Both the position numbers and the translations under genes were made by a program. The notes under the pieces were generated by a model. That model did no database searches. It had not been told where the DNA came from and saw nothing but the letters and a program-made list of their open reading frames with translations. From the NCBI GenBank assembly GCA_946800325.1, contig OX326956.1, positions 14,611,167-14,675,166 on the forward strand: 64,000 nt of DNA. Reading direction: 5' to 3'. Positions 12,261 to 24,252 of the stretch are shown here, in pieces; position 1 is the first letter of the stretch, and the number at the start of each line of letters is the position of its first letter. The stretch comes from Luzula sylvatica. Lineage: Eukaryota; Streptophyta; Magnoliopsida; Poales; Juncaceae.

Positions 12261-13877
12261 GGTGTGTTTGGATTGCGATAATGTGAAATTACCAAGGTAA
12301 TCACATTCGTTGGAATGTGATTTCCGAGAATCAGTTTTTCATCGACCGATAATATTTGTGTTTGGTTACATTTTTGGATTTCAAAAAAAATAATATGTCA
12401 ATATTTGTGGCAACATTATGATATTACTTGATAAATTGAATGAAATGACAATATTATTTTTTCTTATAGAATAATTAAATAATATGTCATTAATACTAGT
12501 GAGTACTATAACTATTTAATCAATTATAATTATACATTTAGAAGAAGAATATCAAGCTGAAATATATTATTTTTCTTTAAATAATTATAATTATATTATA
12601 TTTAATAATTATTATAATTAATGATATTATAATTATTTAATAATTATATTATATTTTAATTTGTATATTATTTTTCATAAATAAATATTATTATTATTTT
12701 AATTATAACAATAATTATCTAATTTATAAATAAATAAATAAATATTCCAGAATATAAACAATATAATAAATAGAGAGTATTTTTGTAAATAGCATGAGAA
12801 TGTCACATTACCTTCATTTTTTTTTGTGGGGATCACTTTCCGTGAAAAGATTTTTATTCCATTGAAATATTGCATTCATGTCCACTTAGGAATCTCATAA
12901 TATACCAAATATGTTAATCACATTTCATTGACCCTATTTCTTGTTGTTTCTTCTTGTGTATAAAGTTAGCCCCTCCAGGAGGTGGTGAACACGTGGGTGG
13001 ACTGCTAAGTTAGTCAATTCACGAATAGTTCGCGAATAATACACGAATTATACGAATTTTGAAAAATACGCGAAATTCGCGTATCCAATTCAGTGATTCG
13101 AAAATATTCGCGAATTTTATGTCCAAAAAATATTCGGCCGATTTTTTGCCGAATTTAGTGATTTTTTGCCGAATTTTTCAAATTGAAATTTTTTAATTGT
13201 TTATATATATTGCAATTTCTAAGTTTTTTTTTTTTAAGGAGGATCGACAATGTGTCGAGGCCTCGAATATAACAATTTCTAAGTTACATGAGTCATATCA
13301 TGATCTAAGTTAGTCAATTAGCGAATAGTTAGCGAATAATACACGAATTATACGAATTTTGAAAAATACGCGAACTTCGCGGTATTATATTTTGCCGAAT
13401 TTTTTGAACCGGATTTTTAATAAAAATCGTATTATACACGAACCTATACGAATACGAATATTATCCGTTCACGTTTTTTAGGTCCGAATTTTTTGCCGTA
13501 TGGAAAAACGCACTATCCGAATTATACACGAACGTATCCCGTATCGTATTATTGCCGTATCCCGAATGACTGACTATGGGGTGGAGTAGGGTAATTTTCA
13601 TTTTAGCCCCTTATTTCTTTATTTTTCAATTTTGATCTTTTTTTGGTAAATTTTCTTTTTAGCCCCTTATTTCTTCATTTTTCAATTTTGATCCTTTTTT
13701 GGAGTAAATTTCTTTTTTAGCCCATTATATTTTTACTTTTCAATTTTGATCCTTTTTTGGTAATTTTCCTTTTTACCTTATTTTTTCCTCCTTTTTCGAT
13801 TTTGGCTCGCGCAATTGCGTCGGAATAAAACTAGTTTTTCAAGAAAAGTTGCAACTTTATGGGGATCCAAACACACC
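12261..13877. mobile_element. Possible TIR element ending GGTGTGTTTGGAT
   Basis: GGTGTGTTTGGAT at 12261-12273 is matched by its complement at 13865-13877, as in many plant hAT and PIF/Harbinger MITEs. No target duplication was found, and the interior holds a Helitron. The interior from 12612 on also occurs in the left F-box copy, so the element would predate the duplication. Tentative. Confidence 0.35.
12937..13834 (+). mobile_element. Helitron insertion upstream of right F-box gene, 898 bp
   Basis: The left copy reads ACCTTA|TTTTTCAAGG (6009-6022). Here the same A and TTTTTC are split by 898 bp ending in a hairpin (CTCGCGCAATTGCGTCGG, 13806-13823) and CTAG (13831-13834). Insertion between A and T without target duplication and a hairpin-CTRR 3' end are Helitron hallmarks. 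The 5' end reads TTTCTTG, not a canonical leading TC, so the exact start is uncertain by a few bases. The body contains ATACACGAATTATACGAAT repeats and a tandem AGCCCCTTATTTCTT/TTCAATTTTGATC array. No helicase. Confidence 0.82.
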
Positions 13878-14130
13878 TTCTTTCTTGTGAATTGATTTTT
13901 TATTTTTAACATACTCGGTGTATGTACACCAGAATAAGTAGGTTAGGCTTTTAAATGGTCCATCCCGTGAGCCGCGTGCAGTGAAGTTTGTATCTGGGTA
14001 CAAATCCGGGATCTTCAAAGTCCAATTCCGAGTTTCCAATAAATCCAAGTCTCAGTTTCCGGTTTGAGTTATCTAATGATATAAAATTTTTTTTTCTGAA
14101 GTTAAAAAGTAAAAACCATTCACACAGTGT

Positions 14131-14168
<38 letters not shown>

Positions 14169-14191
14169 TTCTCCATTCCCAAATCAATCAA

Positions 14192-16397
14192 ATGTATTCT
14201 TCTCCAATCAAGCTCAGGGGAAGCACCACCGCCTCCTCTTCCTCCAGTCCATCACGAGTCTGCAGTCGATGGTCCGATCTCGGTTCCGATCTCCTCGTCT
14301 CAATCTTCTGCAGACTGAGCAGTGTCGATCTGATTACCGGCGTGTCTGCCGTTTGCTCGTCCTGGCGCGTCGCCGTCAGGAATCCTCAGTGCTGGCGGAT
14401 AATCGATCTTTCCCGCTGGGATTTTGATAATCCTAGGCCTGGACCGGTTTCTGTAGATCAGATCTTCCATCGCGTGTTTAAGTTTTCCGGTGGTGCTGCG
14501 TGTATTGAGGAAGTTTACTTGCCTATAAAAGCGGATTGGGGAGATCTGTTATTCATTGCTGAGAGGTAAAACAAGCTTCCACATTTTGAAAATTGTGAAT
14601 TTTGTTTCGCTTTCTTCTTTCTCAAATTCAAATTGTAAATAAATCAAATTTAAAAATGTATTTTCCAAATGCAAACGTCCAAGTTACCGAATGCGGTGAC
14701 AAAAAAAAATGACGAAAATAATAAGATCATTCTTATGGAAAGGAACGGAGCAATGCAATCCCGGAAATTGCTTGGTAAATTGGAACAAGGTATGCTTGCC
14801 AAAAATATGTGGAGGATTAGGGATAAGAGACATCTCAACTTCAAACGATGCTTTATTGCAAAAAGCACTATGGAAAATAGACAAAGGCAATAATGTGTGG
14901 GCGGATTGCATACACGAGCTCTATGGAATATCAAACACGTCCGAACTAATGAACTACCCGAAATCACAAATGTCCTTCTTCCTAAAACAACTACAACAAA
15001 TTGGACCGGCGTATAGAGCATCAATAACAACGGATGACCAATGCAAGTGGAAGTGGACACGAAACGAAGAGTTCTCGACAAGTTCGGCGTACAAATTCTT
15101 AAGAGATCCAGGTCAAAGGGTAGAATGGGCAAAAAAGGCATGGAAAATTAAGATCCCGCCTAAAATATCCTTCTTTCTATGGCTATTATTTTCGGAGAGA
15201 CTCAACACGGCCGAAAGACTACAAAAGAAAGGTATACCCCATGACCCAGTTTGCAAGTTATGCAAAAGACATCCGGAGACATTAAAACACATCATTATAG
15301 ACTGCCCCTATGCCACACAAGTATGGAATATTGTGACATCAAAGGTAGGGATATCTAACGTGAGAATGACACGAGACACAATCAAAGAGACTTGGTTAGT
15401 ATCGAGGGAAACGAAGCCAAAAACACAACGAACCTTATGGGACTGGATATGGATAGGGACCACATGGGAAACATGGAAGGAGAGAAACTCGAGGACGTTC
15501 ACTGCAAAAGAATGCAGTGAAGAAATAGTCGCGGGTAAAGCAATCGAGCAAGCAAAGCTGTGGCAAGTAGCGGCAAGGAGAACTCCGAACAACACATCAA
15601 GCACACCCACAACCGAGGCAGTGCCCTAGCAAGACGTCGAGACAGTGCCCTAACAAGGCGCTTGCACTCCAGAAAGACCACGACATAAGCATACACACTA
15701 TATGTCCTAATTAAGTTGGCTAATAGATACCTTTCTTTTGCACGAGAAAAGGGATAAGGGATATTAGATACCTCTGTAAAAAATTTATCTTTATTTTTTC
15801 AATGACACAAGGCTAGACCTTGAACTTTCAAAAAAAAAAAATGTATTTTCCACATGAATTTTCAGAATCCCAAATTTGCTGTATCTGGGCTGCCCAAGTC
15901 TCGTAGTTTCTGATGAACAAGATAGTTCAGCTCTTGCCAATTTCAAATCACTCAAAGGCTTAGAAGTCAATCCACATCTTTTGACATCGCACAAAAGCCA
16001 CAAAACATTCTCCCTCTTAAGCACACATCTTACCAACCTCTCAGAACTAAAACTTACGATTTCGTCAAGGTATAACGACAAGTATTCGAGAATTACCCCG
16101 ATAATTTGTGCCTTTTTTCCGAAATTGAGAAAAGTAGAAATGCCGTCTATCGATCTGAACAGTAAATCGATCTTGAAGCTTCTCGATTCGTTGGAACATC
16201 TAGAATACCTTGATGTTTCGGGGTATGATTGGTCGGGCCTTACCAAAGAAATACGCAAGAAAGCTACAAGGTTGAAAGTGTTTATTTGGCACTCGACTCG
16301 GAATTTTGGGGAATATGAGGAGGATTCCAACTGTGAAGAAGCGGAGTTAGAATATCAGGTTGTAGTTCATGACAATTTCCCTGATAGGTTAACATAG
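14192..16397 (+). CDS. F-box/LRR-repeat protein (At3g48880/FBW2-like), right copy
   Basis: Exons 14192-14565 and 15866-16397 encode about 301 residues, nearly identical to the left copy. Visible differences are Tyr for Ser at residue 2, Pro for Gln in the RPG(P/Q)VS motif, and an earlier TAG that removes the last seven residues. The F-box and LRR-like parts are intact. The intron is about 1,300 bp rather than 115 bp because a LINE fragment has inserted, but both splice sites are unchanged (GAGAG|GTAAAA, TTTTCAG|AATCCC). An internal poly-A tail and the LINE frame might cause premature polyadenylation or retention. The start was chosen by alignment; the long in-frame upstream extension crosses a (CT)n tract and is untranslated. 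Confidence 0.82.
14668..15836 (+). mobile_element. 5'-truncated LINE inserted in F-box intron
   Basis: A 16-bp duplication, AAAAATGTATTTTCCA, flanks the insert (14652-14667 and 15837-15852), and the 3' end is an A tract. These are marks of target-primed reverse transcription. The reading frame 14709-15629 encodes only the C-terminal end of a plant L1-type ORF2: an FLWKG...NWNKVCLPK...GGLGI block, then zf-RVT (WKIKIPPKISFFLWL; CKLCKRHPETLKHIIIDCPY). Endonuclease and catalytic RT are absent, so it cannot move by itself. The left copy has the intact target. The frame is uninterrupted, which fits a recent insertion. Confidence 0.93.
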
Positions 16398-16496
16398 TCA
16401 TATATATTCACTCTTTAACGGATTGTATCAAAATGATAACAATCGAAATCTTTTGTTTTTAACGAAATGGTTCGATGTGTTCACCTGTACGAATAG

Positions 16497-17293
16497 TTAA
16501 AAATAAACCGTTGAAATTGTATTAGTTTTGCTAGCCAACCTAAATGCTTTTTGTTTCCATATTTCGAGAACTAGGAACATTGCCGCCCCGTCCCCTTTTG
16601 TGGTTCGAAATTTGATCCGTACCAGACCCCTCTGATCTTTGATGTGTCCTCTTGCCTTCCAAATTTGACACGCTTCGTTCGTAAATCCGCACTCTTCCAG
16701 TAAATGGGCGAAGCCTTCTTCTGCCACCCTGCATAGTTGACATCTCGATGCCATGATCCATCCTGCATTGGGAGTATTCTTTTGGCGATTTTCCATGCGA
16801 AAGTTCTTAGTTTGCTCGTAATTTAGACCACGGCACCATGCATTTACCTCCCTCAATTAGTCCCGCGTAGGCCGATTTGGTAGTGAATTTTCCATTTTCC
16901 TGATCAACCCAATCGAATGTATCCTTCGATTGTCCAAGCCGTGGCAGATTTGCTGTCAGTTCGAGCCAATTCTCCTCGGCTCTCTCGGAAATGTAGGTTC
17001 AAAAAAATAGCTGCCTTGCATCTGCGTCCACCACTTCTTTTAAGTGGAGTCCTTCCCTTGTACAATATGAGATTAAGCTTTGCATTGAATATCTGATTAT
17101 TCCACACCCCTAATTGGAGTCCCAGAATGGTATTTCTCCTCGGCCTCTCACCAAAAATTCTCATAGCCACTTCTTTTAATTGGAGTCCTTCCCTTGCCCA
17201 ATTTGCTAAAATCAATCCTTTGTCACTGCTACGCACCCCTTTCCACAGGAAGTTTATTCGCAATGAGGGACTGCTTATTTGCATGTTGATCAT
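16497..17293 (-). pseudogene. Decayed LINE, RT C-terminus and zf-RVT, right copy
   Basis: Same remnant as at 8556-9352, with only a few substitutions. It shares all frame breaks, so it was already dead when the segment duplicated. Confidence 0.75.
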
Positions 17294-17667
17294 ACGTTAC
17301 ATATTGTATCCACATCATAAATCATACATCTCATCATCCTGCTGTCAATAATGCAGCGAGAACATGTTGTATAAAATTATTCATTTATGAAGCGTAGTAA
17401 TATAGAGCGATAACAATGAAAATCTCAATGGCCGGACCTAACCAAAGATATCTTGAACAATTAATTATAGTATATAAGCAATATTTTTATTAAAATTAAT
17501 TCCTAGAATAATGGTCGTGCTACGTGGCAATCATGTTAATTATATTTTTCATTGTAATACATAATATAATTTTTTATGATAATAGTGATAATACGATCTC
17601 TATATAAAATTATTTGAACTCATTAAGTATGATTATGTATATGTTTTATAATTATTTACAATACAAT

Positions 17668-19577
17668 AGTAAAACAGATTTATTTTTTATCAAATAATTA
17701 TACATGTGTCAATTTTATGATAAGACACAGTAACAAACAGTATATCATTGTTTCTAACAATATTTCATCCGTTACCAAGTGTAAAAATAGTGAATCGTAC
17801 GATATATGTAATAAAAATATTTTTTTTTTATAGATAATTTTTTTTTTAATTTGTACTTACTTCTTAAATTTTAATGTTCAAGTTGTTTGAATAGAAACAC
17901 AAATACAACTTATTAATTAATACTTGCATGTGGTTCTTATAATTATAATTTATAAATAAAAATAGTACTTAAAATTCTTCACAAATTCAAATTAGAAAAA
18001 ACGGTATATATAAACTATGTTATTACGGATGTCAAAATAAAAAAATTCAAACAATATATTTGATGAATTTTATAAATTAAAATTCTAAAAAAATATTAAT
18101 ATATGATTTATATTTTATAATATTATATATTAATTTATTAATATTTTATATATAATTTTTTTTTTACTGTATTCAAATTTGATCACCTATTAATCTAGTA
18201 TATCTTGATATTTCCGGATTAGTCGAGTAACTTATAGTGGTCCATCTAGTTCGGTAATATTTCTGTGAATATTTATTTTCTATTGACCCGATATTGTAGA
18301 ATTGTTGATTTTTTTTTTTTTTTTTGCAATTATAATTTTTTGAAATATTACAAAATTGTCGTAGCAAACAGACCCTTAATTCATATACATTATTGGATGG
18401 TTACTTCTTATATATTTTTGAAATATTAAAGTCCAGATACTTTAAAAATATGCATGGTTATTATCTGAGTTAACTAGAGAGATGAACACTATTTCACATT
18501 TTTATAAATGATTATTTATCCCTTCCAATTTTTATAAAACATATATATTTGAACAAAAAAAATATTAAACATATATTATCTGTCTTATTTTTTGTTTACT
18601 GCATTAAAATAAATATCAAATTTATCTCTTTAAACATCAATTATGAACAAATTAACCAGAAACTAATTTATCTGTAAAGTCTAATAAAACAATTAGTACA
18701 AAGACTGTTCTACCCTTCCTGTTCCTTCGACGTGAATATCGCATTGCACAGTAGTTCTCTGACTCTCGTTCATGCCACACCTTTCTCGGCCAGTCCATTG
18801 CCGAATCACCCTTCATCCTCATTGCGACCCTCTATGGAGTAAGGGTGATTTTTCTTCGTTAGAGATCTCATAGTCCTCTGACAATGTTGAAATTGTTGAA
18901 AGTATGCTTTTAATTCTGAATTTGATCGATTTTGTGATTAATTTGTGATTAATTGATTCAATTGGGGATAAATTATGTTGAAGTAAGGGTGATTTCTGCT
19001 GGATTTGGACAATGCGTGACCAAATTATTCTGAATTTGGGATTGTTAGTGCATATTTATGGTCAATTTTACCATTAAAAATTTCAAACAAAATTGATATA
19101 TTCGAACTCATATTTGCAGATTTCATCTGATCAGATAGTTATGATAAAAGTTAAAACCAAGTCTATCAAATTTAATTTTGTCATTGCTCTAAATCTAATA
19201 TCGATAATTCATTAGGATGAGAAGGTCTGACTTATCAACATTATGCTATCCCGAGATTATAACTCAAGTGATTGAGTGTATATTATAATAAAGGAAATTT
19301 TACCTTTCTAGGGATGCATCACCATATTTTCTTTATTCCTAATTAATGCACTTAATTAACTAATAATTGTTAATTCATGTATATATATATATATATCAGT
19401 CTATATCAGCTCATAACGGTCTATATATCGGTCTATATCCGTCCATATATCGGTTGACTGATTTACTCAATCGTTATATAACATATCGTAACGAACAAAC
19501 ACCGATTAACGATATGAAACCAACATACCGGTTCATATCAGTGATATTTAAAAAAATTGTGCATTATACGTATATAT
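17668..19577. other. AT-rich intergenic, no gene recognised
   Basis: The segment is low-complexity AT DNA to about 18690. A more balanced patch (18700-18860) is followed by a direct repeat, GTAAGGGTGATTT (about 18840 and 18985). About 19040-19130 distantly resembles the start of repeat R1 (AAAATTGATAT...GAACTCATATTTGCA). 19371-19470 has short TCTATATCGG-type repeats. Confidence 0.5.
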
Positions 19578-20686
19578 GGCCGGTTCCGTTGAGATCTTAT
19601 TTTGAGTCCGAATTTCGACCGTAGATCAAGATTCGATGAGTGGCTGATATTTACTACGAATATTACATGTTGCCAATTATATTCTTGCCCCAAATTCCTA
19701 TCCTGCCAAAATTTTCAATTTATGCCCGAATATATGGACTTGTCAAAAAGAATCTTATTTCTGCAAATTACCTTATGTGCAGGCTCTCTCTCTCTCTCTC
19801 TCTCTCTATTTCCTCGTTAAGAGAGGCAAACAAGCTTCTTTGTTTGTAGTTTGTACGACCTATTCTTTTCTTTGTCTACAAGAGTTAAGCAAATTAAGTC
19901 TTTGAAACTGACTAGTGTCATCACGAGACAAGGAATATAGTTCAGATTTCCCAATGGTACCACTGTACCAATCAGTTGGCAACACTTTTAGATATTAAAA
20001 CACAAACAAGTCTTTATTACCTTGTGCAAATTGAATTTACAATTGCTTAAATTACACAAACAAAGTTCAATTTAGTGACTCGCAATTACAAACCCAAATT
20101 TTGAGAGATCATAATTTTTTTTGAGATATCAATTACTCCAGTTCCACTCGTTAGTTTGAAGTCCCGATTGTAATTCCTCTTGATTAAAGTGCTAACACAC
20201 ATATAACTGAATTCATTTGATAATCCTAAGACACATACTAGTTTTACTAGTACGGTGCCATTCATACTAATTGCAAATGATATCGTAGTCTCTTAAGGTA
20301 GCAAATTGTGCTCCAGGAGGGTCAAGACTCGATCGCTCGAGGAAACTCAACCTCTCTGGCGATTCGGTCGAACAATGGGGCTAGGGATCCATGGCAAACT
20401 ATGCAACAGCCCGAACACTAGTGGAGAAGCATTGAAGAGTTTGAAATGCGAGCTATGAAGGAACATGAGCGAGAGGTGTAAGGAAGGTGGAAGCTTGACT
20501 AACACAAATTGAGGAAGGAGGAAGAAATTGAGTTTCCATACTCGGCAACAAAACTAGACACGGGCAGAGATATAATAGTTGGGTAGCGTTTTCTTCCATT
20601 TACATCTCAGCCTTTCATCCAAATAAATTGAAGGGTTTAGATCTGGACTCAAAATAAGGATTCGAAATAAGATCTCAACGGAACCG

Positions 20687-20690
<4 letters not shown>
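19578..20690. mobile_element. TIR element flanked by microsatellite, D-like, 1.1 kb
   Basis: The ends GGCCGGTTCCGTTGAGATC (19578 on) and the complement ending at 20689 form inverted repeats that extend with gaps to the TGAGTCC motif. A TATATAT run lies left and (CT)n(TA)n right. The termini resemble those of element D at 55812-58257. The interior has a (CT)n tract and no recognised gene. The TA-repeat flanks hide any target duplication. Confidence 0.65.
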
Positions 20691-20756
<66 letters not shown>

Positions 20757-20757
20757 T
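20691..20757. repeat. (CT)n(TA)n microsatellite
   Basis: About 17 CT units run into about 15 TA units, between the D-like element and an E-like terminus. Confidence 0.95.
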
Positions 20758-20800
20758 AACAAGAATCCACAAAAAGAATCCAAAGACCAAAATATAATAT
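20758..20800 (+). mobile_element. E-like element terminus
   Basis: CTAACAAGAATCCACAAAAA...GAATCCAAAGACC resembles the left end of element E (58292 on: CTAAATAGAATCCACGAAAA...GAATCCAAGGACC), and both follow directly on a TA repeat. No matching right end was found before 24 kb, so the element is truncated or the far end was replaced. Confidence 0.45.
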
Positions 20801-22336
20801 TGAAATTAACAAAATATATTTTTGTATGTAATGATCATCATGAAAATATTAAGTATCAAAACTTTGGCATTTAATAATGTGCATAAAATTTGTGTTTTTT
20901 ATAATGATTATGAAAATTTGTGCTCATCATTAAATGCACAAATCTCAATGCAAATATAATGATGAAAAAAATATTAAGTACCAAAATTTTTGTACTTGAT
21001 TTTTGTACTCAATGCAAATTTTCGTATTCTATTTCTAATTCAGCCACTTCTTCGATAAGCCTTTTTTCTTTTTCTTTATCCCATGGCCCGTTCTCTCAAA
21101 GCGTAGGTAACAAAACAAAAAGTTTATGAGCCCATTATATATCATCCTATAAACATGTTACAAATATATATACTTATACACGTAACGAGTTAATGTGAAT
21201 ACAAATTCACAGTATTTTCTAACTACGCATAGTTACATAATTGACCACGTTAAAAAGGCCACAATTTTTTTTTAGGAAATTAAATATATAAATAGGATCG
21301 ACTAACACACTTGATTAACTATAATTGAACACTATCAAATGAACACTATCATTTGATAGTATTTTCATAATAGAACACTATCAAATGAACACTATCACTT
21401 GATTAAATATAATATAATAAAACATACATCAAATATTGTTAGTATTTTCATAATGTAATTTAAAAAAATTAAGAAATATATTCGCTGGAATTTTATTTTT
21501 ATTTTGAGATCCATATTATCATATATTTAATATTTTTTCTAACTTGAAATTATGAAACCAATTATGTAAAAAAAAATATAAAAAAAAATATAATTACATT
21601 AATCACTTGTAAGATTTATTATTATTATTTTTAAAACTATAATTGAAAAAAATTGCACATACTACGAAGTATGTTATTATCATATAAAATTCAATATTTT
21701 TCTCTAACTTAAAATTATGAAAACAATTATGTAAAAAAGATATAAAAATAAATATAATTATATTAATGACTTGTAATCCTTATTATTATTATTTTAAAAT
21801 ACAATAGAAAAAAATTTGCACATCCTAATTATTATTATTATTTTTAAAACAATTATGTTATATTTGTATTTGTATTTAAAACAGTTTCATGTTAATCTTT
21901 AAAAAATAATAATGAAAGATATTTATTTACTAAACACAAATAATTTGTTTAACTTATATAATATTTTTCAATAATAAACATGAAACTTAAAATTTATCAG
22001 ATATAATTTTTTTTTTAACTTTACAATGTTATTATTCTTAATTTTAGATATGAAAATTTAAAATATCATATGATTTTGATTTTTGTTTATATCCACGCAT
22101 GTTGTTTTATTATTTTATAGTGATACTTTTTTTTTTTATGTGTTGATTTAAAGTACTAAATAAATATTCCGCAATGTGTTATATTCAAAAATAGTATAAT
22201 AATGTTGTCATCATCAAAATTCCTTAATCAATACGATATTTATTTTCATAAAGTCTTATATTTGATCCCGAAAAATCATAACTATATATTATGTGTATAT
22301 ATTACTTGTATGGTAAAACGAATGAAACAAAATCGC
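20801..22336. other. AT-rich intergenic, partly Helitron body
   Basis: No gene is seen. 20990-21230 is a diverged copy of 23500-23705 (shared TCAGCCACTTCTTCGATAAGC-type text and GAATACAAATTCA). 21326-21405 has tandem AACACTATCAAATG units. The right part presumably belongs to the Helitron ending at 22360; its 5' end was not located. Confidence 0.5.
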
Positions 22337-22360
22337 CGCGAAACGCGGGTAATCTCCTAG
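22334..22360 (+). mobile_element. Helitron 3' terminus
   Basis: A CGCCGCGAAACGCGGG hairpin is followed by TAATCTC and CTAG, then host T. It has split repeat R1: the sequence after it, TTACTATAAGGCCTAAA, continues the R1 text. Confidence 0.75.
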
Positions 22361-22870
22361 TTACTATAAGGCCTAAAATAGTTTTCGTAATCTACTTGTT
22401 TACTTTATTTAGTCGGAACGGAGAATAAATAGACAAAGTAATTAATACGAGTAAATGGAAAAGGTTTGGTGATCCTCCATTAATTCATCCATTCATAGGT
22501 GTTAATGAAACTCGAATCCATAACATCTAACAACATATGAGTTTTTGTGTCTCATACCCAACCAACTGGGTCAGAGTCCATTGACAGTAATTAATGAAAT
22601 ACTATTTCGAAGTTATAAATAGAGATTAATTTAACATTCATTATCGATGCTGCGCGACCTTTCATAAATCTCATGCAATACCAATGACACAGTGCTTGAT
22701 AAAATTGTCACCTTCAATTTTCTTTCTTTTTTCTGAAATTTCATGTTTTCTTTGTGACAATACAACGACAATTTTATTTTATTATATTCAAACACAATTA
22801 ATGTAATTTTTATGTGAAAGAACCTAATGTGGCCCAACTAAACTAGTGATGGCTGCCCAAAGTTTCTCTA
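22361..22870 (+). repeat. Dispersed repeat R1, right part
   Basis: The R1 landmarks TTTAGTCGGAACGGAG, GCGACCTTTCATAAATC and GATAAAATTGTCACC occur in order. The left half has been separated by the Helitron. Confidence 0.65.
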
Positions 22871-22914
22871 AATGTTCATACATTTAATAATTAATTTTTC
22901 ACAACATGAATATT

Positions 22915-23110
22915 TTTAAACAAACTTGGTCTATGTACACCCGGAGAAGAAGGTTAGGCTTTGCAATGGTCTGTAAATCCAGGATTTTTAAGTTGAATTC
23001 CGAGTTTCCAAGACTTTAGTTTCCGGTTTGAGTACAAATCAGGTCTTGAAGTCTCCAAACCCTCAATAAACCCAATCCTGACTACTTATTTTCGAAGTCT
23101 ATAAATTAGT
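22915..23110 (+). repeat. Diverged copy of the F-box upstream region
   Basis: CTATGTACACC, AAGGTTAGGCTTT, GGTCTGTAAATCC and TTCCGAGTTTCCAA...TTTCCGGTTTGAG match, in order, the region upstream of both F-box genes (6085-6280 and 13915-14070). No F-box coding sequence follows, so this is a repeat-borne or duplicated 5' fragment. Confidence 0.55.
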
Positions 23111-24252
23111 AGGATGTATTTTGCAGTAATTATTGATATAGTTGTAGTTTCTCTAATAAAATTTGATCCAAAAGGTAGAAATTCCCGTTAAAATTCATTC
23201 GCTTAAGTCCAACAAAATACTGTTTTAAAAAAGAACATTTCGTCGCTACTTTGTCCATTCAACATAGAAATTGTTTGATTCGTTCTTTGACGATAATTTT
23301 ATATCAAGACAAATTATTTCATGACACACTTTATTATCATTTTTTGTTTGTACATTTGTTTGATCTAGCACAAACGCACAAGTTTTAAACAGAGTTTATT
23401 TATAACAAATTATTGATTGTACAAGTTCTGTAAAAATATATTTTTGGTGTTTCAAATATTCGATACTATTAATTTTAGATATTTTTTATTCATGATAAAT
23501 ATATATTCATAGTTGTGTATTCTTTTCCTAATTCAGCCCCTTCGTCAATAAGCTTTTTTTTTTCTTTTCTTTTCCTTTAACCCATGACAAACAATGTTTA
23601 CTGGCCCATTATACATCATCTTATAAATATGTTACTTATCTGTATACTCATAAATGTAACTAGTTAATATGAATACAAATTCAAAGCATTTGTTAATAAC
23701 ACAAAATTGACGTGTCAATTAAATTAAACGAATAATTAAATTGTTAATAGACTCAATTAAGAATATTAATCAATATATGTAATTGAGTGATGATGTCTTC
23801 GATGACGACATGATATATATTTTTTTCTAATTTGAAAAAGCACCCAATGAAACCTCAAAATAACAAAACCAAACATTAGTTCAATCAAGACTCAATAACA
23901 TATATAGGCTGCAATAAAGACGCTTTAGCTAGTCAATAATTTGGTATAAAATCTTTTGAATTCGTAATAACCAAATATTAGATGTATTAAAATAATTCAT
24001 AATGATCGAGCACACTCTTCTTTTGAATTCATAATTTGATACGGAACAAAAAATAATTCATAATTTTAAATTCATAAGATTCATAAATTCTGAACAATCT
24101 CCAAGTCATGTCAAAGACTGCACGGGAGAATGTTTTATGCTATCTAAATGACAGATTTTCTTTTGTTTAAATTGAGCCGACATAAAAACGCAATATCCGA
24201 TGATATTCAATTGCATGTATCTTGAAATGGATATCGTGATTTTCTCCAATAA
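23111..24252. other. AT-rich intergenic
   Basis: No gene. 23500-23705 is a diverged copy of 20990-21230. R1-like sequence starts again near 24170. Confidence 0.5.

Larger units (their letters stand above)
12612..17667 (+). repeat. Segmental tandem duplication, right copy
   Basis: Counterpart of 5701-9726. It uniquely carries a Helitron (12937-13834) and a 5'-truncated LINE (14668-15836), and it lacks the left copy's MULE-like element. The few substitutions between copies imply a recent duplication. Confidence 0.88.

Noticed and set aside
14650..15696. Several minus-strand ORFs of 60-163 codons
   Set aside because: Shadows of the plus-strand LINE frame.
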